Assembly: GCA_963665595.2 (NCBI GenBank)
Contig: CAXXJK010000004.1
Coordinates: 496,001-560,000, forward strand
Direction: 5' to 3'
DNA: 64,000 nt
Source of the DNA: G963665595 sp963665595
GTDB lineage: Bacteria > Actinomycetota > Coriobacteriia > Coriobacteriales > CADBOM01
Positions 44,382 to 53,185 of the stretch are shown piece by piece (position 1 is the first letter of the stretch; every line of letters begins with the position of its first letter). The translations under genes were made by a program, and so were the position numbers. The notes under the pieces are model-generated. The model ran no database searches, was not told where the DNA came from, and was given only the letters and a program-made list of their open reading frames with translations.

Positions 44382-46466
44382 TTAGACGTAGAAGAGCAGT
44401 TTGTTGTAGCTAGAAACCGGCCAGTATTCGTCATCAACGATACGCTCAAGTTTGTCAACCACTTCACGAAGCGCATCCATCACAGGAATTACCTCGTCAC
44501 GATAGCAGCGCGCCTGAGCATAGGCGTCTTCGATCGTACGAGCCTTTTCGACCAGGTCGATAAGCTCTTGGATAAGATTGTAGATACTATCAGAACCCTC
44601 GGTAAGCTTGGCAAGCGTCTTCTCCTCAGCAAGGGTTGAGGCGGTGTCAGAAACAGACCTGATCACCGAGATATTGCCCGCCACCGCTGCAGCATAATCG
44701 CTGACGGCAGGCAGATACATCTGGCGAGCCATACGAAGCATGGTGCGTGCTTCGATGTTAATGATCTTGGAGTACTGCTCAAGCTTGACCTCAAAACGGC
44801 TCTCCATCTCAGTCTTGGTCAAGATGCCAAAACTCTCGTACAGTGCAATGTTCTTCTCGTCAACGATCTGAGGCAATGCGTCGGGAGATGAGGTGAGGTT
44901 CAGCAGACCGCGCTTCTCGGCTTCAATCGGCCATTCCTCAGAATAACCATTACCATTGAAGATGATGCGCTGATGATCTTTGAGAACCTTGGTCAAATGA
45001 GCCTTTGCAGCGGCCTCAAAATCAGCAGCTCCTTCAACACTATCAGCAAATTCCTTAAGTGACTGCGCAACGGCGGCGTTGAGCACCACGTTGGCGTCGG
45101 AGAGATTTATGGAAGAGCCCGGCATACGGAACTCAAATTTGTTGCCAGTAAATGCAAACGGCGATGTACGGTTACGGTCTGAATTGTCCTTCATGAACTG
45201 AGGAAGAACATCGACACCTAAGTCCATCTGCGCCGCGCCAGTGGGCAGATATTCGCGATCATTTACCAGAGCGTCGACGATGCCGCCGAGCGTGTCGCCC
45301 AGATACACCGAGATGATAGCCGGAGGTGCCTCGTTGCCACCCAGACGATGATCATTACCCGCAGAAGCAACCGATGCGCGCAGAAGACCCTGATACTCAT
45401 CAACCGCCTCAACAACAGCAGCTAAAAAGACGAGGAACTGGAGGTTTTCTTCGGGATGCTTTCCGGGGTCAAGCAGATTGGCGCTGTCGTTACCGATAGA
45501 CCAGTTGTTGTGTTTGCCAGAACCGTTGAGCCCTTCGAAGGGTTTTTCATGCTGCAGGCAAACAAGCCCGTGACGCGACGCAACCTTTTTCATCATTTCC
45601 ATCGTCAGAAGGTTTGCATCAACTGCAACATTGGTAGTCTCAAAGATAGGCGCAAGCTCGTGCTGAGAGGGAGCTACTTCGTTGTGCTTGGTCTTAGCGG
45701 GAATACCCAACTCCCAAAGCTCTTCGTCAAGTTCCTTCATGAAGCGCGAAACCGTCGGTCGAATAGCGCCGAAGTAATGCTCTTCAAGCTCTTGGCCCTT
45801 GCACGCATCGGCGCCAAAGAGCGTACGACCGGTAAGAATAAGGTCAGGGCGCTCAGCGTAATCCTCTTCCTTGATGAGGAAGTACTCCTGCTCAGGCCCG
45901 AGGGTCGTTTTAACCTGGCCCTCATCGGTGCCAAAGAGCGTCAACACGCGGCGAGCCTGCTCGTCGATGGCTTTCATCGAACGCAGCAACGGAGTCTTCT
46001 TATCGAGCGTCTCACCAGTGTAAGAACAAAATGCTGTGGGAATACAAAGAACGTCGTCTTTGATGAATGCATAGCTCGTCGGATCCCATGCGGTATAGCC
46101 ACGAGCTTCAAACGTGGCGCGCAAGCCACCCGAGGGGAAACTCGAAGCGTCTGGCTCGCCCTGAACGAGCTCTTTACCAGAAAAACTCATGAGCGCGCGA
46201 CCATCGCCCTGAGGATTCAAAAATGCGTCATGCTTTTCAGACGTAATGCCCGTCAGTGGTTGGAACCAATGAGTGAAGTGAGTAGCGCCCTGCTCGATTG
46301 CCCATTCCTTCATCGCGTGAGCGACGACGTTGGCAACTTCGAGATCTAGAGGGCGGCCTTCTTTGATAGTCTGAGCGAGCGTCTTGTAGGTAATGCTTGG
46401 AAGACGTTCCTTCATGACGTGGTCATTGAAAACCTTCTTACCGTACTTTTCCGCTGCAGTAGTCAT
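44382..46466 (-). CDS. glnN: Type III glutamine synthetase
   Basis: 694 aa, the normal GSIII length and far longer than GSI. Family signatures: THFTHWFQPLTGITSEKHDAF (in parts), GPEQEYFLI, TKHNEVAPSQHELAPIFE, GSGKHNNWSIGN and NDRNRTSPFAFTGNKFEFR-type RTSPFAFTGNKFEFR near the active site. It makes glutamine from glutamate, NH4+ and ATP as a dodecamer. It is divergent from glnA with a candidate GlnR site in the shared upstream region, and has its own terminator. Confidence 0.96.
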   Translation of the reverse strand: MTTAAEKYGKKVFNDHVMKERLPSITYKTLAQTIKEGRPLDLEVANVVAHAMKEWAIEQGATHFTHWFQPLTGITSEKHDAFLNPQGDGRALMSFSGKELVQGEPDASSFPSGGLRATFEARGYTAWDPTSYAFIKDDVLCIPTAFCSYTGETLDKKTPLLRSMKAIDEQARRVLTLFGTDEGQVKTTLGPEQEYFLIKEEDYAERPDLILTGRTLFGADACKGQELEEHYFGAIRPTVSRFMKELDEELWELGIPAKTKHNEVAPSQHELAPIFETTNVAVDANLLTMEMMKKVASRHGLVCLQHEKPFEGLNGSGKHNNWSIGNDSANLLDPGKHPEENLQFLVFLAAVVEAVDEYQGLLRASVASAGNDHRLGGNEAPPAIISVYLGDTLGGIVDALVNDREYLPTGAAQMDLGVDVLPQFMKDNSDRNRTSPFAFTGNKFEFRMPGSSINLSDANVVLNAAVAQSLKEFADSVEGAADFEAAAKAHLTKVLKDHQRIIFNGNGYSEEWPIEAEKRGLLNLTSSPDALPQIVDEKNIALYESFGILTKTEMESRFEVKLEQYSKIINIEARTMLRMARQMYLPAVSDYAAAVAGNISVIRSVSDTASTLAEEKTLAKLTEGSDSIYNLIQELIDLVEKARTIEDAYAQARCYRDEVIPVMDALREVVDKLERIVDDEYWPVSSYNKLLFYV

Positions 46467-46756
46467 TGCTATATATCTCCTTTACGGGTCCGGCCTCTAC
46501 CTGATAGGCACTACCTTACGCCTTGAATGTTTCCAACTGTTTACAATTCGAAGTAATTATTTTGAACTTGCACCCTAAACCGTGTATACGCATTAACGTA
46601 TTCAACACATTCGCGAGGTATTCAGCACATCCGTAGATTGTAACTGAAAATGCATTCGCGTACACAGGAAAAGGCCGATGACAACTCAACGACATATACA
46701 TGTTAGAATAATGCTAGCTATGATCAAGCTCGATGGCCTGCAAGGAGTGGTTTGAA
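46467..46756. other. glnN / glnA divergent regulatory region
   Basis: 290 bp between two divergent glutamine synthetase genes. It contains a candidate GlnR site nearer glnN and, toward glnA, a possible -10 element TAGAAT at 46704-46709 without a good -35, as is usual for activator-dependent promoters. No gene. Confidence 0.5.
46529..46544. promoter_or_regulatory. Candidate GlnR box between glnN and glnA
   Basis: GTTTC (46529-46533) and TTTAC (46540-46544), 11 bp apart. On the minus strand: GTAAA-n6-GAAAC, close to the GlnR consensus gTnAC-n6-GaAAC. It is about 65 bp upstream of the glnN start. Weaker than the amt2 site. Confidence 0.5.
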
Positions 46757-48094
46757 ATGCTCGATAACAAGAACTTCGTATACAAGCAGATCGAGGAGCG
46801 CGATGTTCACTTTATCCGTTTCTGGTTTTCTGACATCCTAGGAAATCTCAAGGCATTTGCCGTAACCGATTCTGAGATCATGGACGCTTTTGAAGAAGGC
46901 ATGGGGTTTGACGGATCAGCGATAGAAGGTTTTACGCGCACGGTCGAGTCCGACATGGTGGCCTTCCCCGACGCACAAACGTTCCAGATACTGCCGTGGC
47001 GCCCCAAAGATAATGGCGTTGCACGCATGTTCTGCGAAATCAAAATGCCTGACGGTACGCCCTTTGAGGGTGACCCGCGCTATGTGCTCAAACAGATGAC
47101 GCAGAAGGCTAAGCGCATGGGCTACACTCTCAATGTTGGCCCCGAACTGGAATTCTTCTACTTCAAAGATGACACGGCGCCCTGCCCGCTTGACCACGCT
47201 GGCTACTTTGATCTTACCAGCATCGACCACGCATCCGATTTACGGCGCGACACCGTTCTTACGCTTGAAAAAATGTCTATTCCTGTGGAGTATTCGCATC
47301 ATGAGGTTTCGCCTTCTCAGCAAGAAGTCGATCTGCGCTTTGCCGATGCGCTTTCGATGGCTGATGCTGTCATAACCTATAAGATGGTTGTGAAAGAAGT
47401 TGCTCTGCAACATGGTGTCTATGCCTCGTTTATGCCTAAGCCCTGCGCAGATTGGAATGGATCGAGCATGCACGTGCATCAATCGCTCTTTGATGATGAC
47501 GATCGCAATGTTTTCTACGACCCTAACGACCCAGACGGGTTCAATCTTTCAAAGATTGCGAAATACTATATCGCCGGCCTGCTCAAATATGCACCGGAAT
47601 ACACTCTTATCACCAACCAATACGCAAACTCCTACAAGCGCCTGATACCCGGTACTGAAGCGCCCAACTATATCTGCTGGGGGCACAACAACCGTTCTGC
47701 ATTAGTGCGTGTGCCACTCTACAAACCGGGCAAGGAAACCGCCACCCGTATCGAGCTGCGTTCGCCTGACCCCGCCGCTAACCCGTATCTGGCCTTTGCC
47801 GTCATGCTGGGTGCTGGCTTGAAGGGTATTGAGGAGGAGTTGCCCCTCATGGCGCCGTGCGATGGTATCGATGTCTTTGCCATGACCGATGCTGAGCGTG
47901 AGAAAGCTGGTTACAAGCCACTCCCCGCCTCGCTGCACACCGCGGTCAATAGCTTTGAGAGTTCCGCCTTGATGAAAGAAATTCTCGGCGAGCATATACA
48001 CGAGCAGATTGTGTTGAATAAGCGCACCGAAGTAGCCGCTTACAACAAGCAGATCTCTCAGTGGGAACTAGACGAATACCTGTCCGTCCTGTAG
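46757..48094 (+). CDS. glnA: Type I glutamine synthetase (GSI-alpha type)
   Basis: 445 aa from MLDNKNFVYKQIEE (ATG 46757, after AAGGAGTGG); an ORF start eight codons upstream lacks a site. GSI motifs: GMGFDGSAIEGF (Asp latch loop), GPELEFFYF and EVSPSQQEVDLRF (metal ligands), NGSSMHVHQSL (ATP loop), RSALVRVP and RIELRSPDPAANPYL. At ~445 residues it lacks the ~25-residue insertion typical of GSI-beta, and I see no adenylylation-site context, so it is probably of the feedback-inhibited alpha type. It is followed by the glnR-like gene 86 bp downstream. Confidence 0.96.
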   Translation: MLDNKNFVYKQIEERDVHFIRFWFSDILGNLKAFAVTDSEIMDAFEEGMGFDGSAIEGFTRTVESDMVAFPDAQTFQILPWRPKDNGVARMFCEIKMPDGTPFEGDPRYVLKQMTQKAKRMGYTLNVGPELEFFYFKDDTAPCPLDHAGYFDLTSIDHASDLRRDTVLTLEKMSIPVEYSHHEVSPSQQEVDLRFADALSMADAVITYKMVVKEVALQHGVYASFMPKPCADWNGSSMHVHQSLFDDDDRNVFYDPNDPDGFNLSKIAKYYIAGLLKYAPEYTLITNQYANSYKRLIPGTEAPNYICWGHNNRSALVRVPLYKPGKETATRIELRSPDPAANPYLAFAVMLGAGLKGIEEELPLMAPCDGIDVFAMTDAEREKAGYKPLPASLHTAVNSFESSALMKEILGEHIHEQIVLNKRTEVAAYNKQISQWELDEYLSVL

Positions 48095-48180
48095 TCAAAC
48101 CACAAGGTTTGCTATCACGCGATGAGCAGAATGGTGATGGTTTGCGTCGAGCCGTCACGCTGAATGGGAGAGTGTAAAAG

Positions 48181-48858
48181 ATGCATCGAAAGACTGCGCT
48201 GGTACTGACCAAACATATAGAGGTGGCAAATAAGCTCAAACGCATTTTTGCCGATATGGATGTTGAGGCGTTCTATTCGACGGCAAACATCCAGACTCTG
48301 ACAGAAAGCAGTTCAAGCATCGAGTATAACGTCGTGGTACTTGATATCGCGCGCAATGACGTGGGAGCCCTAAACAAGATTGAAGGCTTACTGTTTGAAG
48401 AGGACTCCACCACACTTTTGCTCATTTTAAATCCGGAGGATCTCGGAACATTTCGCCTGCCGATACGCATAACGAGCGATTTTGTCTGCGAAGATGCGCG
48501 GGACACCGAATATCAGGCGCGTCTGCATCACCTGCTGTGGCCCGGCGAGGAGGCAAGTTCTGCCGACTTCATCCGCATGGGTGATCTGACCATCAATCTT
48601 GCAACATACCAGATCAAGATCAACGGTGAGCCGCTCGATCTCACCTATCTCGAGTATGCGCTGCTCGCCTTCCTCATCACCCACCCCGGACGCACCTACT
48701 CACGCGATAACCTGCTCAAACGCGTATGGGGCTTTGACTACTATGGGGGCTCGCGCACCGTGGATGTTCATGTAAGACGCGTACGCGCTAAACTGGGACC
48801 GGATTACTCTCAGTATCTTGAAACCGTTCGCGGCGTTGGATATCTCTGGAATATGTAA
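48181..48858 (+). CDS. glnR: GlnR-like OmpR-family orphan regulator
   Basis: 225 aa. Residues 1-115 are an atypical receiver domain: Asp55 (VVVLDIARND) aligns with the phosphorylation site, but the acidic pair at the first strand (here ALVLTKH) and the usual switch Lys are absent. Residues ~128-225 are a winged helix (LTYLEYALLAFLITHPGRTY; LLKRVWGFDYYGGSRTVDVHVRR; LETVRGVGYLW). This is the layout of actinobacterial GlnR, which acts without a kinase and binds sites with 11-bp half-site spacing. No sensor kinase is adjacent. Position after glnA and the candidate boxes at amt1, amt2 and glnN support the role. Confidence 0.85.
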   Translation: MHRKTALVLTKHIEVANKLKRIFADMDVEAFYSTANIQTLTESSSSIEYNVVVLDIARNDVGALNKIEGLLFEEDSTTLLLILNPEDLGTFRLPIRITSDFVCEDARDTEYQARLHHLLWPGEEASSADFIRMGDLTINLATYQIKINGEPLDLTYLEYALLAFLITHPGRTYSRDNLLKRVWGFDYYGGSRTVDVHVRRVRAKLGPDYSQYLETVRGVGYLWNM

Positions 48859-48972
48859 AACCACAGAAGGTTTATTTCCCTCTACCTGAGAAAATGGTAT
48901 GGTAGCAATGTCAGTGAACGCGATGCATCCGTATTCTCATATAACTCATGCGTCAGTCAGAAAGGAGCGGCT

Positions 48973-49356
48973 ATGAAACGAGCAACCTTCTATGTCTGCA
49001 AGCACTGCGGAAATGTCATCCTCAAGGTGGTGGATAGTGGTGTACGCGTTGTCTGTTGCGGAGAGAAGATGGAAGAACTCATCCCTAATTCAGTTGATGC
49101 AGCCTTCGAGAAACATGTACCGGTCGTAACGGTTACCGGCAATACCGTGCAGGTAGCAGTGGGCAGTGTCGCCCATCCCATGACCGAGGAACATTATATT
49201 GAGTGGATCTACCTCGTAACCGAAAAGGGTGCCTTTGGTTGGTGCCTCAACCCCGGTGACGAACCCGCCGCTACCTTTACTCTCGCAGAAGGCGACACGC
49301 CTCTCGTAGCATTTGCATACTGCAATCTTCATGGCCTCTGGAAGGCAGACATCTAA
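48973..49356 (+). CDS. dfx: Desulfoferrodoxin / superoxide reductase
   Basis: 127 aa. The N-terminal desulforedoxin domain binds Fe with Cys9, Cys12, Cys28 and Cys29 (YVCKHCG; VVCCGEKM). The catalytic centre II has His48 (EKHVP), His68 and His74 (AHPMTEEHYIEW), and Cys117/His120 (AYCNLHG), all present. It reduces superoxide to H2O2 without making O2, a defence used by anaerobes. The ATG follows AAAGGAG. It is likely monocistronic, with a terminator just downstream. Confidence 0.96.
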   Translation: MKRATFYVCKHCGNVILKVVDSGVRVVCCGEKMEELIPNSVDAAFEKHVPVVTVTGNTVQVAVGSVAHPMTEEHYIEWIYLVTEKGAFGWCLNPGDEPAATFTLAEGDTPLVAFAYCNLHGLWKADI

Positions 49357-49391
49357 GCCTCTCCCGCTGGCCGAAAAGTGCCCTACCTACT

Positions 49392-49419
49392 ACCGGCTCC
49401 GCAGCTATACGGAGCCGGT
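49392..49419 (+). terminator. Rho-independent terminator of desulfoferrodoxin gene
   Basis: ACCGGCTCCG (49392-49401) and CGGAGCCGGT (49410-49419), followed by TTTGGTTTTCC. Confidence 0.9.
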
Positions 49420-49500
49420 TTTGGTTTTCCGTCGAGCACAACTCTTGTCTTAGCCGAGAAGCTCGAAGATTTCTTGGACTGTGCAGAAACACGCCCACGA

Positions 49501-50634
49501 CTAGGTAGGGGTGTCCAACTCGGAAGTCTTTTTATCACGCTTTATCTGAGAACCCACGAGGTGCCCCATTTCGCTAAAGGACGTCCCGATCAAACTCATG
49601 ATTGTCTTGATCACCACACGCCGCACCCGGGGATCCGTATCCCGCGCTTGGCGCAGGGCGGCTTTGGTATTTGACTGCCAATTCTCAAGAAGCTCAGAAA
49701 ACGTCGCCGCATCCGTGCTGGCCATGATCGCGTAGAGTGCCTCGGAAAATGTTTGCCGGGTATCCATGTCCATGTTGCCAATCCAGGTACTGAGCGTGCT
49801 ATTTGTATACTTCGAGACTCCGTCCACCTTCTCAAGATGAACGAACTGGCCGTTCTGCACAATCCATGCGAACGGGTCATGTTGGAGAAATGCGAAAGCA
49901 TCGCTTGCCACCACGGAATAATCCTCATGATATTCAAGTAACAACCCAACAATAGCGGTCTGGGGAATCGTCTTTTGTATTTGATCCCGGATCGTCCAAT
50001 ACTCCTTTGATTGGAAGACCTGGGGAAGAAAACCTGGTCCGTCATGATCAAACACCGTATGAATCCGTTCCCGCACATAAGCGGGAGCTGTCATCGCCGC
50101 ATACATAGCAAGGTTTCCGCCCTTGGAATGACCACCTACCATGAAAGATCCGCTCACCTTCTGAGCACAAGACGCGAAATATTCACCGGCAGCCTGTTGC
50201 GAGGGAGTATGTTCCATGAACGATAGGTTCATGTCCTCCTTCCACCCCACGAACGACTGATCCGTACCGCGATAGGCAATGTAATAGAGGTCGTCGGAAA
50301 GACGAAAGGTGGTGGCGGAAAATTGCTTCTCTGCATCTGCGTCGATGATATTGACAAAATATCCCGCAGCGACATCACGAAAACGGGTGCTTTTCGATGC
50401 TGCAAGAAACAGCATCGCGCCCTTTTCTGGTTGCCACAGTTCTCTAAAGAACTGAGGATCATAATGCTTTTTGGCTATATCTGACAAGGTTTGAAAGTCA
50501 CCCGTGCAGACCGCACAGTCCGCAAAACTCATATAGGCAAACTGCGATAACACCAAGCTATCGACCTCGTTGAAGGGATTCTCCTCAAAAGTGAGATCGC
50601 CTTTTTCTTGAATATAGGAGATGATGTCGCCCAT
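49501..50634 (-). CDS. Mbeg1-like (DUF2974) lipase-fold protein
   Basis: 377 aa from MGDIISYIQEKGDLTF (ATG 50632-50634, nine bases after GGAAGGTGGG). The alpha/beta-hydrolase nucleophile elbow is GGHSKGGNLAMYA, with Ser as nucleophile; FRGTDQSFVGWKEDM-like text (IAYRGTDQSFVGWKED) marks the oxyanion strand, and FDHDGPGF follows. This is the DUF2974/Mbeg1 family of Firmicutes and Coriobacteriia, cytoplasmic by lack of a signal peptide. Substrate is unknown. Confidence 0.85.
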   Translation of the reverse strand: MGDIISYIQEKGDLTFEENPFNEVDSLVLSQFAYMSFADCAVCTGDFQTLSDIAKKHYDPQFFRELWQPEKGAMLFLAASKSTRFRDVAAGYFVNIIDADAEKQFSATTFRLSDDLYYIAYRGTDQSFVGWKEDMNLSFMEHTPSQQAAGEYFASCAQKVSGSFMVGGHSKGGNLAMYAAMTAPAYVRERIHTVFDHDGPGFLPQVFQSKEYWTIRDQIQKTIPQTAIVGLLLEYHEDYSVVASDAFAFLQHDPFAWIVQNGQFVHLEKVDGVSKYTNSTLSTWIGNMDMDTRQTFSEALYAIMASTDAATFSELLENWQSNTKAALRQARDTDPRVRRVVIKTIMSLIGTSFSEMGHLVGSQIKRDKKTSELDTPT

Positions 50635-50733
50635 ACGTCGCCCACCTTCCTGCACGCGGTAAGAAACATGTTACTTCATAGATATGGTGAGAGTATGCTG
50701 GCTATGTTTTCATTCAGCAGGTACGAGAAAAAT

Positions 50734-50775
50734 CCCGCACGCATCCATCGTTTTATTCTAGAGGACACGTGCGGG
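50734..50775 (-). terminator. Rho-independent terminator of rsgA
   Basis: CCCGCACG (50734-50741) and CGTGCGGG (50768-50775), followed on the minus strand by ATTTTT. It lies just after the rsgA stop. Confidence 0.85.
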
Positions 50776-50783
50776 CATATGCC

Positions 50784-51863
50784 TTATCTTTTGTTTTTCT
50801 TCTTTGCGCTACGCATTACCTGCTTCATCTCGCTCTTGCCGCCAAACATGTGGTCGATCTTTGCCTGCTCAAGCTGGCGGGAGTTTAACCCCTCATATGA
50901 CATCTCACGCTGTAGTTTCAGATAATTATCGAAACGACCTTCAGAGAGCTCGCCTTCTTCGCGGGCACGCCTCACCGCACAACCCGGTTCACTCGTGTGG
51001 GTACAGTCGCGGTAACGACACTGGGAGGCAAGTACCTCAACGTCTTCAAACGTCTTCTCAAAATCGCCGGTGTACAACTGCAACTCGCGCATGCCGGGAG
51101 TATCTATGACTATGCCACCGCCCGGTAAAAGGAGTAATTGCCGGTGCGTCGTGGTATGCCGCCCTTTACCATCATCTGCGCGGATTTCCCTAGTTGCCAG
51201 AACACTCTCACCCATCAGGTGGTTGATAATGGTGGATTTGCCTACGCCCGATGAGCCCACAAATGCAATGGTCTTGCCGGGAGTTATGTAGGTACCCACC
51301 GCGGCGTAGCCGCCTTCCTCGCGAGAAGAGCACACAATCACGTCTACTCCCGTGCCTATCTGCGCGACTTCGTCAAGTTTCTGAGCGAGATCGTCGCAGA
51401 GGTCTGCCTTAGTGAGAACGATGACGGGAAGCGCCCGGCTCTCCCACACAAAGGCAAGGTAGCGCTCAAGACGACGCAAGTTGAAGTCGGCATTCAGGGA
51501 CATACAAATAAAGACTGCATCGACATTTGCTGCCACGATCTGCCCCTCATGGGATGTACCTGCCGCTTTGCGCACCAAAACGCTTGTGCGCGCGAGTATA
51601 GAGCTGATGACCGCATCCCCGGTACTGTTGTTGAGACGATCAACCATCACCCAGTCGCCGACCGCTGGGAAGTCTATGGTTCCATCAGCCGCGTAGAGCA
51701 TCTTACCCGAAACGCTTGCTTGAAGTTCTCCCTGCTCACCAATAATTTTGTAAAGCTGATGATGTTGCTCAGAGACGCGTGCGAGAAACACGTCATCACA
51801 ACGGGACGCCTCTTTTTCATGTGATGCGTTGAGCCCGTAGCGTTTAAGATTGCTATAGTTCAT
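50784..51863 (-). CDS. rsgA: Ribosome small-subunit GTPase RsgA
   Basis: 359 aa from MNYSNLKRYGLN (ATG 51861-51863, after GGAGGAAGAC; the TTG four codons upstream is unlikely). OB-fold at about 25-90 (GDWVMVD), then a circularly permuted GTPase with order G4 (LTKADL), G1 (GSSGVGKSTIIN), G2 region (DGKGRHTTTHRQ), G3 (DTPGMRE). The C-terminal zinc site is CRYRDCTHTSEPGCAV. It helps 30S subunit maturation. It ends in a basic tail (RSAKKKNKR). Confidence 0.96.
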   Translation of the reverse strand: MNYSNLKRYGLNASHEKEASRCDDVFLARVSEQHHQLYKIIGEQGELQASVSGKMLYAADGTIDFPAVGDWVMVDRLNNSTGDAVISSILARTSVLVRKAAGTSHEGQIVAANVDAVFICMSLNADFNLRRLERYLAFVWESRALPVIVLTKADLCDDLAQKLDEVAQIGTGVDVIVCSSREEGGYAAVGTYITPGKTIAFVGSSGVGKSTIINHLMGESVLATREIRADDGKGRHTTTHRQLLLLPGGGIVIDTPGMRELQLYTGDFEKTFEDVEVLASQCRYRDCTHTSEPGCAVRRAREEGELSEGRFDNYLKLQREMSYEGLNSRQLEQAKIDHMFGGKSEMKQVMRSAKKKNKR

Positions 51864-51898
51864 GTCTTCCTCCAAAACGAATTTTACAAAAACTGTTT

Positions 51899-51935
51899 GG
51901 AGGGCAAGTAAATTTAGTCTTTTTTACAACCCTCC
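51899..51935 (-). promoter_or_regulatory. Inverted repeat in the rsgA leader
   Basis: GGAGGG (51899-51904) and CCCTCC (51930-51935) could pair in the rsgA 5' leader, 36 bp upstream of the ATG. One arm overlaps the coding part of the possible short ORF at 51914-51973, so ribosome passage over that ORF would open it. Confidence 0.3.
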
Positions 51936-51973
51936 AGAATCGGCACAACGTCCGAAGGCTCACGGTATGACAT
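51914..51973 (-). CDS. Possible 19-codon short ORF upstream of rsgA
   Basis: ATG at 51971-51973, with AAAGGAG eight bases upstream, encodes MSYREPSDVVPILEGCKKD and a stop. The ribosome site is stronger than that of many neighbours. It lies 50 bp before rsgA on the same strand. It could be a leader peptide, a small protein or chance; no homologue is recognised. Confidence 0.3.
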   Translation of the reverse strand: MSYREPSDVVPILEGCKKD

Positions 51974-52123
51974 ATTGCATACTCCTTTCCTCGCGCAGGG
52001 CGCGTAGAGATAACGCACGTTGCTCGAATAGCCGCAACGTAATAATGGCTTAAAATGCCGCCTATAAAAGGTGTAAGCTGCATATGAACTGTACCATACC
52101 CGGTGGTTTGAGTGAATAGTTAC

Positions 52124-52152
52124 TTGACTCTGACACGGTGACATACTTTATT
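52124..52152 (+). promoter_or_regulatory. Promoter of the MerR-type gene
   Basis: TTGACT (52124-52129), 17 bp, TTTATT (52147-52152), 43 bp before the ATG at 52196. Confidence 0.5.
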
Positions 52153-52195
52153 CTGTAGATGAGCTCGAACGACACATACGTATGTGAGGAAACAT

Positions 52196-53014
52196 ATGCT
52201 AAAGATAGGCGATTTCTCGAAGTTATCACGAATCAGCGTCCGCATGCTGCGTCACTATGACAACATTGGTCTACTCGTGCCAGATGACATTGATAGATTC
52301 ACCGGATACCGCTATTACAGTGAGACGCAGCTACCTCTAGCGAGTCACATCACGGTATTGAAGGACATGGGATTCAGCCTGAACGTTATTGTAGAAATAT
52401 TGAAAACCTATAATGACCCACGAGCACTAAAGAACTATCTGATGCTGAAACAAACTGAGCTGGGAGAACAGGCCGAAAAGACGCATATGCAACTGCGCAT
52501 TCTCGAAACGACCATACAGCGAATGGGAAAGGGCGAAGATACCATGAAATACAACGTAAGTGTACAGGAGCTGCCGCAACGCTTTGTGGCAAGCCTCAGA
52601 CAAGTGATTCCCTCTTATGACCAAGAAGGCGTGCTTTGGGAGCAGATGATGCGCGAGACTGCTTCCCAAAATCTGCAATACGCCAACCCCTGCCTGGCTC
52701 TTGCAGTCTTTCATGACAAAGATTGCAAGGAACATGATGCCGATGTTGAGATTCAGATCTCCGTGCGAGGTGAGTATACGAACACTGAGCACGTGGTATT
52801 CAAAACCACTTCGCCCGTGCTTGTTGCTTCAGCAACCTACACAGGCGGGTACGACCAGTTGACCGACGTGAACACTGCGATTGCAAACTGGATACAGGAT
52901 AACGGCTACGCCTTTGATGGAGCAATATTCACGATATATCATGTGGGTTTTGGACAAACGCAGAACACCGATGAATTTGTGACAGAAGTCTGCTTCCCGG
53001 TAAGGAAAAAGTAA
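52196..53014 (+). CDS. MerR-family regulator with GyrI-like ligand-binding domain
   Basis: 272 aa from MLKIGDFSKLSRISVRMLRH (ATG 52196; GTGAGGAAA upstream). The first ~70 residues are the MerR winged helix (ISVRMLRHYDNIGLLVPDDID; GYRYYSETQLPLA), then a coiled coil (~75-120) and a ~150-residue C-terminal SOUL/GyrI-type domain (VQELPQRFVASLRQVIPSY ... YTGGYDQL). This is the BmrR/Mta-like arrangement that senses hydrophobic compounds and activates efflux or its own promoter. No transporter is adjacent, so the regulon is unknown. Confidence 0.9.
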   Translation: MLKIGDFSKLSRISVRMLRHYDNIGLLVPDDIDRFTGYRYYSETQLPLASHITVLKDMGFSLNVIVEILKTYNDPRALKNYLMLKQTELGEQAEKTHMQLRILETTIQRMGKGEDTMKYNVSVQELPQRFVASLRQVIPSYDQEGVLWEQMMRETASQNLQYANPCLALAVFHDKDCKEHDADVEIQISVRGEYTNTEHVVFKTTSPVLVASATYTGGYDQLTDVNTAIANWIQDNGYAFDGAIFTIYHVGFGQTQNTDEFVTEVCFPVRKK

Positions 53015-53030
53015 CCGAGAAAGACTACCA

Positions 53031-53068
53031 CCAAAAGCCGTCTGTTTGAAAGAGCAGGCGGCTTTTGG
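53031..53068 (+). terminator. Rho-independent terminator of the MerR-type gene
   Basis: CCAAAAGCCGTCTG (53031-53044) pairs with CAGGCGGCTTTTGG (53055-53068), one G-U pair, followed by TTTGT. Confidence 0.8.
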
Positions 53069-53117
53069 TTTGTGGGAGAAGAAACGGTGAGAGATGTGCA
53101 GCAGTTCTCATTATGCC

Positions 53118-53147
53118 TTGTGCCCAAGACAGAAATTTTGGTATAAT
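53118..53147 (+). promoter_or_regulatory. Promoter of the toxin-antitoxin pair
   Basis: TTGTGC (53118-53123), 18 bp, TATAAT (53142-53147), 38 bp before the antitoxin ATG. The -10 is perfect consensus. Confidence 0.65.
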
Positions 53148-53185
53148 TCAGATAAAGTTATGATATGCGTGCGAAAGGCAATACC

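Noticed and set aside
45456..46349. 297-codon plus-strand ORF opposite glnN
   Set aside because: Shadow of a well-conserved GSIII gene in another frame.
51853..52144. Two overlapping ~76-codon minus ORFs upstream of rsgA
   Set aside because: No ribosome site or motif; they overlap the MerR promoter region. Only the 19-codon frame with a strong site is kept, at low confidence.
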